DNA of 64,000 nt from Carposina sasakii (Eukaryota; Arthropoda; Insecta; Lepidoptera; Carposinidae), in assembly GCA_014607495.2 (NCBI GenBank), contig CP053153.1, positions 2,108,001-2,172,000 on the forward strand, read 5' to 3'. A model generated the notes under the pieces. It was not told where the DNA came from. It searched no databases and saw nothing but the letters and a program-made list of their open reading frames with translations. Position 1 is the first letter of the stretch, and each line of letters starts with the position of its first letter. This document shows positions 51,548-63,660 of the stretch, one piece after another. A program made the position numbers and the translations under genes.

Positions 51548-52176
51548 TACAGGATGATTTTTGGTCGTCAACGTTCCCGAAAACTACGAAATCTCCTTAT
51601 TTATAAATAAATATAAATAAATATTCACACACTTCACAACACATTGACCTAGTCCCACACTCAGATCCCTAAGGTCTTGTGTCGTGGGTAATAAGCAACG
51701 GTATATAAATACATAGATAAGTATAGAAACATCCATGACTCGGAAACAAACATCGATATTCATCACATCAATGTTTGCACCTACCGGGATTCGAACCCAG
51801 GACCTATGGCGTCGCAGGCAGGGCCACTACCAACTACATCAATCGGCCGTCTCATTATCACGATCATTTTTCTCCATGGAAGCATACCTGGGAAGTGTCT
51901 GGTTTCCAAAATATTAGGGTCCAAAGTTGAATAAATAGACTGCGTTATTCTGCATAAATGCACATAGCAAGATTTTTTCACGAGAAATGATTAATGTCTG
52001 TCTATGAAAAAACTAGCATAAACACTGGACACTATAAATTTCGCCCGATCAAGTAATAAAAAAATTGTTTAAAAATTTTTACACAGTTTCTCAGCATTTT
52101 TTTGGCATAAACTTACTTTATTTGATCTATAGAGTACGTACCCTTCGTTAAGGGTGGCAACGAAAAACATCCTGTA
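51548..52176. repeat. 22402-type MITE interrupted by a SINE
   Basis: The ends TACAGGATGATTTTTGGTCG and AACGAAAAACATCCTGTA match 22402-22775. The left about 50 bp are split from the rest by the SINE at about 51595-51850. Confidence 0.75.
51595..51850 (-). repeat. tRNA-derived SINE
   Basis: On the minus strand: ACGGCCGATTGATGTAGTTG, GGGTTCGAATCCCGGTAGGT (B-box), body GTTGCTTATTACCCACGACA, AT-rich ATTT-type tail. Head-body-tail order is classic for a SINE. Confidence 0.75.
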
Positions 52177-52211
52177 TAATACATAGGCTAAAAATTTATG
52201 TTATAAAATAT

Positions 52212-52290
52212 TAATAAGAAAATGAAAAAATTCTTGTCCCGAGTGAGATTTGAACTCACGACCACTCGCAAACCGTGCTTTATAAAAATT
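52212..52290 (-). repeat. Repeat family with tRNA-like 3' module, truncated copy 4
   Basis: The minus strand shows the T arm (GAGTTCAAATCTCACTCGGG) and the T-rich tail. The D arm and leader are missing. Confidence 0.7.
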
Positions 52291-52437
52291 TATGGTAAAG
52301 CAGTCTATATTGCGGGCATTCATTAATTCGAAAATAACTTCATCCATATTCACCTTTTTTGACAGACAGAATGTACCTAAAGATAGGGAAGAATGAATTC
52401 ATGACAGGATGAATATCTCTGAAAGAAAGAAAATCGC

Positions 52438-52566
52438 ATGCTAGGTGCTCGGGTCTGGTTTCTCGTGGCGATTGTAGTTAGTGCAAGTGCCTGTTTTCGC
52501 AGTTATGAGTCATCAAATCCGAGGGTCAGTGGAGGGTGTAGGGCCCGGTGGTGGGCGCACCCATAG
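52438..52566 (+). CDS. 42-residue secreted-peptide-like small ORF, copy C
   Basis: 30 kb from copies A and B, with different flanks. Two substitutions relative to A (Leu25 to Ser, Asp27 to Asn); the ORF, both Cys, the hydrophobic leader and the stop are kept. The block boundaries are the same as in copy A (CATGCTAGGTGC to CCCATAGTGAA). A short repeat ATCTCTGAAAG flanks it on both sides (about 52415 and 52570). Confidence 0.4.
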   Translation: MLGARVWFLVAIVVSASACFRSYESSNPRVSGGCRARWWAHP

Positions 52567-52614
52567 TGAATCTCTGAAAGGGTAAATTTTTATATTTGAA
52601 TATATAACTTTTTT

Positions 52615-53065
52615 AGGGTTCCGTATCTCGATAGGTAAAAATGGAATCCTTATAGGATCACTTTGTTGTCCGTTCGTCCGTCAGTCCGTCCGTCCGTCCG
52701 TCTGTCTGTCAAGACCCTTTTTTTCAGGAACGCATGGAGGTATCAAGCTGAAATTAGATCAAATACTCAGGCTACTGTCCCTATAAGCTGTGAAAAAATC
52801 AAAATTCCAAGTCAACGCAATCAAAAGATACAGTCGTTTATGCCGCAAATTTCTGCAAATTTTCGACTTTCCCAAGGGAATTAAAACCTACAGGGTACTT
52901 CCCGTGAACTCAGAATCTTGAAATTTGGTACGAAGCAACGTCATATAGCACAGATAAAGGAAAATTTGCGAAAACCGTACATTTTTAGTTACATCATATA
53001 ATAAAACAGGTTTGTACGGAGCCCTCAGTGCGCGAGTCCGACTCGCACTTGGCCGGTTTTTTTTT
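52615..53065 (+). repeat. Dispersed lepidopteran repeat, near full length
   Basis: Begins TAGGGTTCCGTATCTCG, contains the GTCCGTCCGTCCGTCTGTCT array and ATCAAGCTGAAATTAGATCA, and ends GCGAGTCCGACTCGCACTTG GCCGGTTTTT. I recognise the family as very common in moths and butterflies but cannot name its class. Confidence 0.7.
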
Positions 53066-53180
53066 TCAAATACATACCAATAAATCATAAACTTAATATT
53101 GTCTCCTGCATCGAGAAGTTATACCTAGTATCGCTCCCTGGCTGAGGAAAATATTATAAAGATAATTAAATGAATTGAGA

Positions 53181-53206
53181 TATGTATGTATGTATGTATG
53201 TATGTA
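53181..53206. repeat. (TATG)n microsatellite
   Basis: TATGTATGTATGTATGTATG and onward, about six units. Confidence 0.9.
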
Positions 53207-53619
53207 TCGTCATTTAACATCCGGTTTAGGCTTGTGATGCTCCCAATGCCATCTTTTACTTTGTTATTGAACCACTAAGTTCAGCACTACGAAGCTGCTA
53301 CGTAAGCTCGACTTTACATGGGTTAACCGCAGAGTAATTTTACTACCTTACCAACCTTTACGAACTCTACCAGGCAATATGTTTTAAATATCCTTCATAA
53401 ATATTATGACAGTCCTCTATTTATGTTTTATTACTTTAATGAAAATTAAATAAGAGTATTAAATTGTTGGTAAAGCTATGTACAAAATAGTACAAACCAT
53501 TTTGTTACTGCAAATGACTGAAGCAGAGTCAGGAATCAGGAAAGGTCCAGTAAAAATAAAAGCTTCTGTTTTAAAAATTGTAAGTCCATTTACCCTCACC
53601 ATTTAAAGGCAAGTAAAGA

Positions 53620-54090
53620 TCTAATTGAAAGAGAAATACACGCATTAAAATTTAACGGCGTGCCGATATCGTCGAAGACCCTCACTAAGCCCTCATTATT
53701 GCAAGCGAAATGTCAATAAACCTCACATTCGGACGTGTTTTCTCCCCTTCCTAATTTGTTAGCCCTAAAATCGTGGCCCTACATTTTGCGACAATGACAG
53801 CCTGACATAAATTGAAACACCACCCCTCTCTCGTGCAACCTTTTTGGATGTGAAAAATGATGGCCCGAGACAAATTTAGAGTTCAATATAAAATGGGCTC
53901 TGGAACCCCACATGGCAAGGGTTGCAATTGTGATGTACCTACCTACTTCATTCAAGTCGTGTTTTGTTTCGTAGTCCATAAACAGATGGCGTTGGTATCG
54001 CTGATTATTTCGTGTGACGCTCCGTTTTACGCAATGAAAGTACCGCTAAAGAATATTCATTGCGGATTTCGAATACAAAAATGATTCAGA
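53620..54090. other. Unique, GC-richer stretch
   Basis: No copies elsewhere in the window and no convincing ORF. Composition differs from the flanks. Possibly a conserved regulatory element; not demonstrated. Confidence 0.3.
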
Positions 54091-57000
54091 TACAATTTTT
54101 ATAGTCAAGATAACTTTTTTCATAGTTGAATCATTTTCGATAATTGCCGATATACAGAAAATCATAATAACTCTCGTTTTGTACTGTCATATTTTGATCT
54201 CGGAGAACAAGCGTATTCTTCTGGTAAAAATAAACAAAAAGATCCTCCTTCATCGAACAGCTTTTAAAGCTCCACATAATTATACTAACGTAACTGCAAT
54301 ATTTTTTTACACTAACAATGTTGAGCTTAATCAATATCACAACGCTGAAATGGAACGTACAGAACTCAAGACTTCGCCGGCCGGGCAAACCCTGTTACCC
54401 TGGACCGTTCAGTTGTGTGCGCATTCTCGGCGCGCGTACATGCGCGACCCTCGCTCCCCATCCGAATACAACAATATAACCCACAAAATCATCACAGAAA
54501 CCCACAATAATGGTGCATTAGTAATACAAAATAGTGCTTTCTACAACAAAATGTGAGCGGACAATATTCCAGTGAAACGATCCCAACAAAAAGTGAGCTT
54601 TCTGTACCAGCGTCAAGTATCCTGAATAATGATATAAAATAACATTTTGTACGCCGATAAATCTATTGTAACGGTGCGTGGTAATTACTAATGTTTTGTC
54701 GACTCAAGCTTTTGGTTAGTCTAATGTTTTTCTATATGTTATAATTCTTTTTTATCGCAACGGGGAAACCTATGGAATATGCTAATCAGCAGGTTTCTTT
54801 TAACCCCCACACAAAACCTCTGCACTAGACACTGCAGTGCGATTTGTGTTGCAAATTTTTCACAGTTTATAACCTTTTGTTTGTCGTTGCTTGTGGGAAT
54901 GTTGTCTTGTTCGATGACTTTATTTCTTATAGCACTTCCATTGTTGTGGCGGACGATTATTTTGTCTACATCGTTTTGTGTATTATTATTCCACTATCCG
55001 TTTGTTTTAGCTGCATGTATCCCATTTATGTTATATTTATCACGAAAATCATTTATAAACTAGTAGTGAATTATAAAGTTTTAGCAGAATTTAATTTTCC
55101 ATTCAAAACTACCCTGCCAAACCTTCCGGCTTTATAATAGCAGAGAAATTGTTATTTCCTTTGTGGAGATGAGTCTGTTTGTACTAATTTCCTGCTCTAT
55201 TCCAGTTATTAACAATCTAGCTTTAGTCTGGATTTAGATCCAGCTGGATTATTAAGCTATAATTCAGATGTAGGTTTGAATTAAACATTATAAATGGAAT
55301 GTCCGTCTCGTAGGTAATGTAAGCATTATCATTTAGAGAGATAGATTACTACGCTAAAAAAAATCCATAATATTAAACGATGATCCTTCGAATTTAAATC
55401 ATATGCATATACATTAGACATGTATATAACTTAAGTTACATCGTTTAAAAAGGTATATAATCGTTAGATAAACAAAACTTTAAAGTACATAGATAAAACA
55501 AAAATATGGCGAAAGAAGCAGCAGTATCATGGAAATCTAATCAACATGAATATAGAAAAACCAACAATATATTTATTGAATCCCATACAAAATCCAGCTC
55601 CCAACAAATAGCGTGGAATAAAAATAATAAGTTTAGAAGAACCAATACTGCGGCTTGGGCAAAACGAACGCGACTATCTGAACCCAACAAAAATAAGAAC
55701 AAGAAACTATCCAGTTCACTTCTTATTTCTTTCTCTACGGAAGTTATCAACAATTCGACCGGTTTCAACTATAAAGCATATACAGGTGTCTCGGCGGTGT
55801 TTTCAAATAGTCAATGGCTGCCAATATTCCGCAGTTAGATGAGATTTTTAATTATTAATTAATGATAGTATGATACTATTGCTTTTTTGGTTAGGTCGAT
55901 GGGTCCACCATCACAATTTCACATTTCCCAGAAATTATCTTTTATTCCCAAATGCAATAATCACGTCCAATATTATTTACATGTAATTATCATTTATAAA
56001 AGAAAATTGCATGGATTTCGGTAAAAAATCTTGAATTAGGATTTTCTTTTGCGAACAATGAAAGTACTTTTATTAAAGACAGTGACAACGTCAATAAAAT
56101 ATATTTTTAGTGACAAAAATGTTTCAAACCAAATCAATAATTTACATACTTCTTGATTGCGCTTTATAACGGCCTGTATATTTGCATAAAGCTCATATTA
56201 TAATGAGATGTTTATAGCTGTATATGTATAGACGTACACTGCGATGTCCACAACTACACTTGTACGTTTGAAATGCAGATTATCAGATCTGATCTCGTAT
56301 ACTTTTTGGGACCCTCTTTAACAGATAAAAGGAAGCCCTCATGTTTTAAAGCTATTGATTATTTTGTATTATTTTCTACTTAATAATTTACTAGATTTAA
56401 AAGCTACCATATATATGTATTAATTTAGTAAAACCTAGCAAGTTATTGACATTTGTAGGTGTCGTATTAAAATATACTAAAGTCAATAATTACTGACGTC
56501 CATTTACTCCTGAGAGAATATCAAAAAGATATTTTAGGTAAAACAATATTTTGAAATTATCATTCCTCTGAGACAGTGTCGGAAAATTTTAGTATTGATA
56601 ATAATATTATTGTGTAATGATAAAAGAGACTCCATTCCTGCAATCAAGAAGAAGAAATGTACCTCTTGTTAATCTTAAAATTATATTAGAGCCATCCTAA
56701 AGGACAGAGCATAATATTGTATTAGTTTCGAAATCAATAAATATTAATCGAGCTTCTACATTACAATTTAACCCTTAACAGGTGTGCAATGATGCGAAAA
56801 ACGGTCCCAAAACCGGTTGACACTTTATTCCTGACTGACAAGTGACAGGATACTAAGACAACTTTGAAAAAGTCTCAATTGCCAAAGAAACTGAATCTTA
56901 AATAAATAGCCATAGAAATCACAAAGAGTCTAAAGATAAATTTGGAAAATATAAACTCCGCACGTGGCAGCCATCCTAAACAAAGATGAGCAAGAGAAAA

Positions 57001-58239
57001 AACTATAGTTGACAAAATAAGCTTAGAGTTGAAATAGATTAGAGTTTGTAGCCATTTCGTTTGCGTACTTAATAGATTACCATAACAATTTTATTATTTG
57101 CTTAAGTTTTTTTTACAGATTGAGTTTTTATTTTGTGAAATTGATATGGATTTTAATTAGTAAATGTATTGGGCTTTATATTTGTAATAGTTTCAAATTA
57201 TTTAATAGCGCACTTCATGGGCGTTTTACAATATTTTTGCCGATATCACTGGAACAAGTCTTTCCAGCAATTACTACATAACTCGCGTTGCTAAGCTCAC
57301 GTTTTTAAAGTTGATTGTACCTATATTTTTGTTACTTTAGCGTATTAATTGAATAACGCGCATGAAAAAATAATGCCCATGCAGCCATTTTTGAAGTAAA
57401 TTAATTTGGGTTACTAGACACAAGTAACATGAATATTTATTATTGACTTCGCCACGCGATTTTACCCTCTGTTTTTTTACTATCCCACGGGTAACCAGTA
57501 TTGTTCGGATCAAAGCGGATAAAAGTGGTTCCGTTGTAATATTATTCTTATGCTGATGTCTACGTAAGTACAGATTATTTCAAAAAGTAATTATTATTAG
57601 AAAAGCATGAATGATTATTATTAATTATTATTAAACTCTTACTAACTCTGACTTATTAAGTTATTATTAATTATTATTAAATGATAGTATCAAAATACTA
57701 TTTTAGAGCCGGATGAAATAACATGTTCCGTGGTGCAACTTGTCCAAAATTATTCTTCAAAAATGTGATGCAAGCAATATTATTTATAATCGTCCAAATA
57801 CTTAATCAACTTTCGGGCTAACAGCGGTGATTAATTGTTTACTATCTAATTTAAAAGGAAATAATACCATTATCATAATAATTATCTATTTTGTCTAAAA
57901 TTAAATTCATTTTGTGATGTCTTTCCAATAATGGTTTGTAATTTATATACAAAACAGATGTAACCGACCACTGGCTAATAGTAATTATCAAAACCGTAGG
58001 CTCACTACATTTTGCTTTATGATTGTACGAAGTACGAACTCATTAGCGTAGCTTTATGATTTTATACGCAAAACCGGTGGATGGTATATACAATTTTTAA
58101 TAAGTGAAGAAGAGTTTTAGTTTTTCTCTTCAAGCAAATACTCCGGAATCCAAACTCAAAATTTCATTTCCTCATAGTTTATCTACTTCACGTGTCCGCT
58201 TCACCGAATGTCGTTCCTATTTTAGCTTTGCCTTCCTTC
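54091..58239. other. Gene desert
   Basis: AT-rich. A short GC-rich patch at 54365-54475 (CGGCCGGGCAAACCCTG...CGGCGCGCGTACATGCGCG) stands out. Hydrophobic overlapping ORFs at 54779-55137 and a 110-codon ORF at 55506-55838 show no recognisable domain. Confidence 0.4.
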
Positions 58240-58340
58240 TCTCCAATTGGTTAAATTTCCATCCCTCCCCAATCAGCAGCTGATTGACAACCCGGGACGT
58301 CCCGGGAAGGGCCCAGTTGCGTCTGCGAAATCCGCCTGTC
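58240..58340. other. GC-rich patch with palindrome
   Basis: CCCGGGACGTCCCGGG is a perfect 16-bp palindrome at about 58292-58307, in a unique stretch. It might be a protein-binding site; unproven. Confidence 0.3.
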
Positions 58341-58657
58341 AGTGTCATTTGACCCTGGTGTTGGGAACAAATACGTCTCATTTTATGCTTTTGGAAGATG
58401 AATATTATGTACTTACTCCATACTTAAACGTGCGATTGCAAAAATACAATTAATATCTAAGTACTATAATGTTGTGATTTAATATGAAACAACATTTCTT
58501 CCTTGAGTGAATCTAGAAATAAAAAAATAATTTTCACCACTTTACCTTTACATTCTATAGTTCATGATCAAATAATTGAATCCAAATATTTTTAAAGCCT
58601 GTTCCACTTACGTCAGTTATGTTTACGGGATAGACGTAAACATAATAATCGAGTTCC

Positions 58658-58936
58658 AGGGGGCAATTCTTGAAACTTTTTGAGCCGAAGCGCTACCACT
58701 AACGAACCGTTAACGAAACACGGTGCGAAGCAATATATAGGTACTTACCGCTTGAGCAATAGGGTATATTTTAGCACACATCGTTTGCGAGTATGACAGA
58801 ATAAAAACAAATATCTGTCTCGTGCTGAAATACGTCTAATTACGTCACCATAAAGTAATTTTGCTTTGTTCTGAGCGTCTACAACGGTTCCGTTTCGGCT
58901 TCGTTCCAACTCGAGACTTCTCTAAAATTGCCCCCT
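58658..58936. repeat. MITE with GGGGGCAATT termini, full copy
   Basis: 279 bp; starts AGGGGGCAATTCTTGAAACT and ends AAAATTGCCCCCT. A 5-bp target duplication GTTCC is at 58653-58657 and 58937-58941. Fragments at 15870 and 47683. Confidence 0.8.
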
Positions 58937-58941
58937 GTTCC

Positions 58942-59321
58942 TTTTCTTTCTCGTATTTCTCATACCCACTTTGTGTAGACTGTTACAAAGTGGGCTTATA
59001 ATGACATATTATTCACTGGTGTTCCGTTAGCCATGTCTTTCTAGACTTGTGTCGTAGTCACAGAATACAGTATCTAAGTGCATTGTATTTTTTTTCCATT
59101 ACGATTTGACTATGTAATTTTATAATTCCAAAGTATTTAATGGCAAATCAGGAAACAAATTCTATCAGTACGTATCTTTTGTGGAAACTGTCAATATATT
59201 TTCCATTTTTCCGTACTACCTATATCTTTATCAGCTTTGTTTCTATTAAAACGGCAAACCTACTAAATCTTAATATAGATTAGTCTGTTTCACCTTCTGC
59301 TATACAATATTAACTATTACA
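58942..59321. other. Non-coding sequence
   Basis: AT-rich; nothing recognised. Confidence 0.4.
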
Positions 59322-59530
59322 AGAGATTTACCGAGATTTGGCTAGTATATAGCTATCGGAATGAAAAAATAACGTTGCCTAAAACGTAATGTAAACGTAA
59401 GAGATGGTAAAATTCGTCATCTGAATTATTTGACCCGATAGCTCAGTTGGTTAGAGCAAAAGCACGGTTTGCGAGAGGTCGTGGGTTCAAATCTCACTCA
59501 GGTGATTTTTTAATTTATTTTCTTAATATT
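59322..59530 (+). repeat. Repeat family with tRNA-like 3' module, copy 5
   Basis: Leader from AGAGATTTACCGAGATTTGG onward, with the module at 59432-59505 (CGATAGCTCAGTTGGTTAGA, then GGGTTCAAATC B-box) and a T-rich tail. The anticodon arm is again degenerate. Confidence 0.75.
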
Positions 59531-59921
59531 ATTTTTAATTTACAAGAGAATTACAGATTTACAGACTTCAGCAAACTATGCAGATATAAACGTTTTAGCC
59601 GGTGTTAATTTGCCCATTATTGACCCTTGCTTACGTGGACAAGATTGTAGATGAAGTTGACTTACCTAATAATATTGCTGCTATGACTATAGTGTTCGTT
59701 CTCCGCCACGGGCGAAACAAACGAGTCTAGCCAAGAATTCAGCAGAGTGTTGGACTGGAAAGTTGGATACCGGTAAAATCAAGTCAAGTTAAATTATGTT
59801 AAATATTATAGCTATTGAATTTATAAAAGTACATTTTGTATATTTCTTTTACCTCTTTAGATTAGACCAATAACAGACCAAATAATTTATTATTTATGTA
59901 CTCTCCTGATATCTGATATGT

Positions 59922-60195
59922 GTGTTGGGATTTCATGACATGGGAAGGCGATACCGGTTCACATTTAAAGTGCCGAAAACTCGTACTAAGCTTTTTGCTT
60001 CTACATTCATAGTACGAACGGCCAAGCGGTGGAACTCCCTACCTGAATCCTTGTTCCCCATGAACTATAATCTTGCGGTCTTCAAGTCGAAAGTGAACCG
60101 GTTTCTTTTAGGCAAGTGCGCTCCATCTTAGACTGCAACTATGCTTACCATCAGGCGCGTTGTGGTCAAGCGTAAGCCTATTTGATATTTTTAAA
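59922..60195 (+). mobile_element. 5'-truncated non-LTR retrotransposon (LINE) 3' end
   Basis: An open stretch of 69 codons carries YRFTFKVPKTRTKLFASTF and VRTAKRWNSLPESLFPMNYN, the C-terminal tail that ends the RT ORF of many insect Jockey/CR1-like LINEs, then FKSKVNRFLLG and a stop at 60129. A short 3' UTR ends near an A-rich run at 60190. The RT itself is absent. Confidence 0.75.
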
Positions 60196-60284
60196 AAATC
60201 TTGAGATATCAAATAGTAAAACAGTTGTCAATACTTATAACATAACAAATGAAACACAGTCATAGCTTTTCCTAAGCAGACATT

Positions 60285-60435
60285 GTTCAGTCACCTTTAG
60301 CATAGCGGGGACAGACGTAAATGATCCGTGACAAGTTGCTAGCTTATCGCCTGAGAGAATGCCCTGGTGGCTGCATAGATAGATGCAGCTGATGTATATA
60401 TTCTAGTCAAGCCCGGCATCAGCATCGGACTCAAA
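60285..60435 (-). repeat. SINE-like repeat A, copy
   Basis: TTAGCATAGCGGGGACAGAC ... GTGACAAGTTGCTAGCTTAT ... GCAGCTGATGTATATATTCT. Confidence 0.65.
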
Positions 60436-62689
60436 TAAATATATGTAATTTATCTGGAATTACCGTTGCAGTGACCTCACCTGCTAAATTCCTCCGATAT
60501 ACCGATGTTGCTTAGATTCATGGTTCGGATTGAACAAACCTACGATTTCCATTTACATTTGAATCGGAGCGTGGTCATTGCAACCGACACCCGTTATCAT
60601 AGAGATATAATAAATAGAGTAGACACAAGCTGCGTGTTTATCAAACAGCTTTATTTATTTATTTTAGGTATTCCATAAGTAGTTCCATAAGTCTTTGATT
60701 TGAAAGTAATCCAAATGACGCTCATAATATATTTCATTTAATTAAAATAATATTTACCACAGTTACAAAATTCCGGATTGAGAATGACATTTTTCTCTTA
60801 AGGTCTTAATTTTCGTGGATCATAGATTATAGATTATTAAATACTATAATAGGTACTTGCCTTGTTGCTTGAAAACGGACAAGTCGCAGAAACAAGACAA
60901 GAAAAAGACAGCGCGAGGACATAAAGAAAAACTAAGAGTGAAAAGTACCCACTAGTGTGAAACAAAACAGGGTAAAAATCCTCAAATAGTTTTGTCTCCT
61001 CTAAGTCTGATGTGCGGGAATGAGATGCCAAGCCATAGGTGAATTTTCAAATGCGTGGGAGATATTATAGTGCACCAGTGTGTGCGTAAACTCAGAAAAA
61101 TACTCTCTTATATTTCACTTTCTGAGTCAACCGGAGAGAGATCAGGTGCAGGACCTTTAAGTGCTTTTCGAAGGTGAAATAATAAGTACAAATCAATATC
61201 TATATTAGTTTCATCTCCATGTGTCTACATTTCCCACAGCAAGCTCCCTCTGTCGGTCACATATCGGAGTCACTCATGTGTTTGACCAACTTACTTCCGA
61301 GTGGGTTGAGACCCTACAGATACATTAATGTTTTATTGTTCAATATAATCGTCTAACGATACATGGATTAGATTTACTTAGATGTTATTTCATCTTATAT
61401 GTCTGCCATGTTGTTATTGCTATTTATAATATCTAATTTTTAGTCTATTCTATTCTATATTATTTTGTGGCTTCTATTATATTATACGAGTAACATCCTA
61501 CTCATGTCATGCGGAGGGAAAATAAAGTCAATAACGTTCACATCATCAAAATCATCTTCGAGAACATACCTACTTTAAAAATCCAATATTTTAAAAAGGA
61601 GGTAGTCAGAAAAACGATTAAGGGTAGAAAATTATTAAATGATGGGAGATTTTTAGCAGTCACTAGTCCTAGTCAACCAAAAATATATCTGTCTAATGTC
61701 TACGTAAAGTTCATACAAATGGATCGTTCAGTGAATTTACTCCGACATGGAAGACTGAATCCAGCCATAAAATTAAGTCATTAAAAACAAACACACCTGC
61801 TTATTGGAATAAAAGGTCAAGAGAAAAAACGCACAAAAATCCGATCATTCGTCCACCATTAGCATTGGAGCGCCGTGATTGGTCGGTTTTGACAGCGCAT
61901 GAATAGCGTGGAACATGGAATAAAATGCACGAGACATGGAGAGGCTTGAAATGTGCCCACGTTCTTTTGTGTGGGCTTTGAACGGGCCAGAATGCTTACC
62001 TGGGTGTTTGCGGATGAATAGGCGTCCCGTATCCTTTATTGAGTGAGTGATTTAAAAACCAATTATATTGTAAAGGTGTTTCTTTGGCCACTTTAGGTTT
62101 AGCTCGGAAGTTCCTTTTTCGAAATGCATATTTGTACGCGATTGAAATTTGGCCGTTGAAAATTTGGTATATCACGTGAAGAAATGTTTCTAAATCATAA
62201 TGGCAGGTAAATTCATAATAAACTTTACCATAAACATAAGTACCTAAGTAGGTACCACAAATTTTTTTATTTCATTATCAAACGTAAAAATGGGCGAATG
62301 AATCAATCAGTATAATCATTTTAATGATGTGGTTTCGCTATTTAGTGATTTCATTGAGAAATTAGTACCTGAAAATAAATAAAATTAATGGGAAATAATA
62401 ATTCGGAATACCAGCGGCCAGCGGCCGCAAGTAAAATAAAGTCCTGTAAAATTTAGTATGAAAATATCATGTACATACATTACATATTCCTTCAATGTGG
62501 CATTTAGTCTTTATATATTTATATCTCATGCTGCTTCAGGAGTGTTTTCTCTATATCTAGCTGGCTATGTTATACCATAGAGGAATAAAATGTAGAGCTA
62601 TACGTAGCTATAAGATGTTCTGTCCTTCTTGAGCCTGCAATTTTGGCTATTTTAGGAACGCAGTCGGGTGTTTTTTTTTCTTTATTTTC
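60436..62689. other. Gene desert
   Basis: A 91-codon ORF at 61509-61784 has no recognised domain. A unique GC-richer patch at 61840-62040 could be regulatory. Otherwise AT-rich. Confidence 0.4.
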
Positions 62690-62692
62690 TAA

Positions 62693-62790
62693 GTACTAGT
62701 GGACGCCCGCGACTCCATCCGCGTGGACTACAGAGAAAGCGAAATCTCATCAAAAACATAAATATGAAAATGAGAGCCAAAGACAAAAGA
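62693..62790 (+). repeat. RTE-like tail fragment
   Basis: ACTAGTGGACGCCCGCGACT CCATCCGCGTGGACTACAG. Confidence 0.55.
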
Positions 62791-63419
62791 AGTGATATCT
62801 AAATGGGTGCCAAGTTCAATGGTCAGTCCTAAAATGTATTTATAACAACATAAAATATAATTTCTTCTTATAACTTAGGATATATTGTAGCCTGATTTGC
62901 CTAGTTCTTATATTCGAATTATTATTAAGTACTTACTATTAAATAGTCATGGAAGAGAGAAATTAGCAGAACAATAAAATAACATTAATAGAGTACCTAA
63001 TCTTAATTGCAACTCTCAATCATATTTCTTCATCTGCTAATAAAAATAAGATCAATAGACCCCGGTGTTTATCAGAAATAATTATTGTTTCCATGTATAT
63101 GGACAATTGTGGCATAGATTGTAGCGCCTCTTTGAGATATTTTAGTAAATTCTTTGCTATTCATTTTTAGTTAAGAAATAAGGTCGTTGTCATTGACTAT
63201 TATCATGATCTTCGGTATTATCATGCCTTCACACTACAACAAGTTAATAGACATCGCATTACTTCGCCAATTACAACTAATTTGCTTTTCTGAAGTGACA
63301 TTCGATATTTTATTCTTTGAAATTTTTTTTTTATTACATTGTTTTGCGATGCCCATTATAATATATCTTGACTTTTATTTGTATTTTAGATTATTTATTC
63401 GCTTACAAAATACTTACAG
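62791..63419. other. Non-coding sequence
   Basis: A hydrophobic ORF at 63187-63537 runs into the microsatellite and is not credible as a gene. Confidence 0.4.
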
Positions 63420-63660
63420 AAAGTTTGTAAGTATGGATGGATGGATGGATGTATGGATGGATGGATGGATGTTTGTTACTCTTTCACGTATAAACGGCTG
63501 GTGCGATTTTAATAAAATTTGGTATGGAATTAGCTGACACCCTGGATTAACACATTTTAAGCTACTTTTTATACCGGGAAATATTTTTATCCCGAATAAT
63601 TTCGATATTTTGTTTTTTCTGCAGTCCACGCGGACGAAGTCGCGGACGTCCGCTTGTGTT
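63420..63660 (-). repeat. RTE-like LINE tail with ATGG microsatellite
   Basis: (ATGG)n at 63431-63470, then GTTACTCTTTCACGTATAAA, AATTTGGTATGGAATTAGCT, TTTATCCCGAATAATTTCG and CCACGCGGACGAAGTCGCGG: the inverted full version of the tail at 34070. Confidence 0.7.

Noticed and set aside
54779..55137. Overlapping hydrophobic ORFs of 94 and 97 codons
   Set aside because: Two frames are open at once in T-rich sequence; no chemoreceptor or other family motif and no splice context.
55506..55838. 110-codon Asn/Lys-rich ORF
   Set aside because: Composition follows the A-rich sequence; no domain or homologous copy seen.
12362..59505. Functional tRNA genes
   Set aside because: A- and B-boxes are good but no copy has a standard anticodon stem-loop, and all sit in the same repeat family.
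63187..63537. 116-codon ORF with membrane-like segment
   Set aside because: It runs through an ATGG microsatellite and an RTE-like tail; hydrophobicity comes from AT-rich composition.
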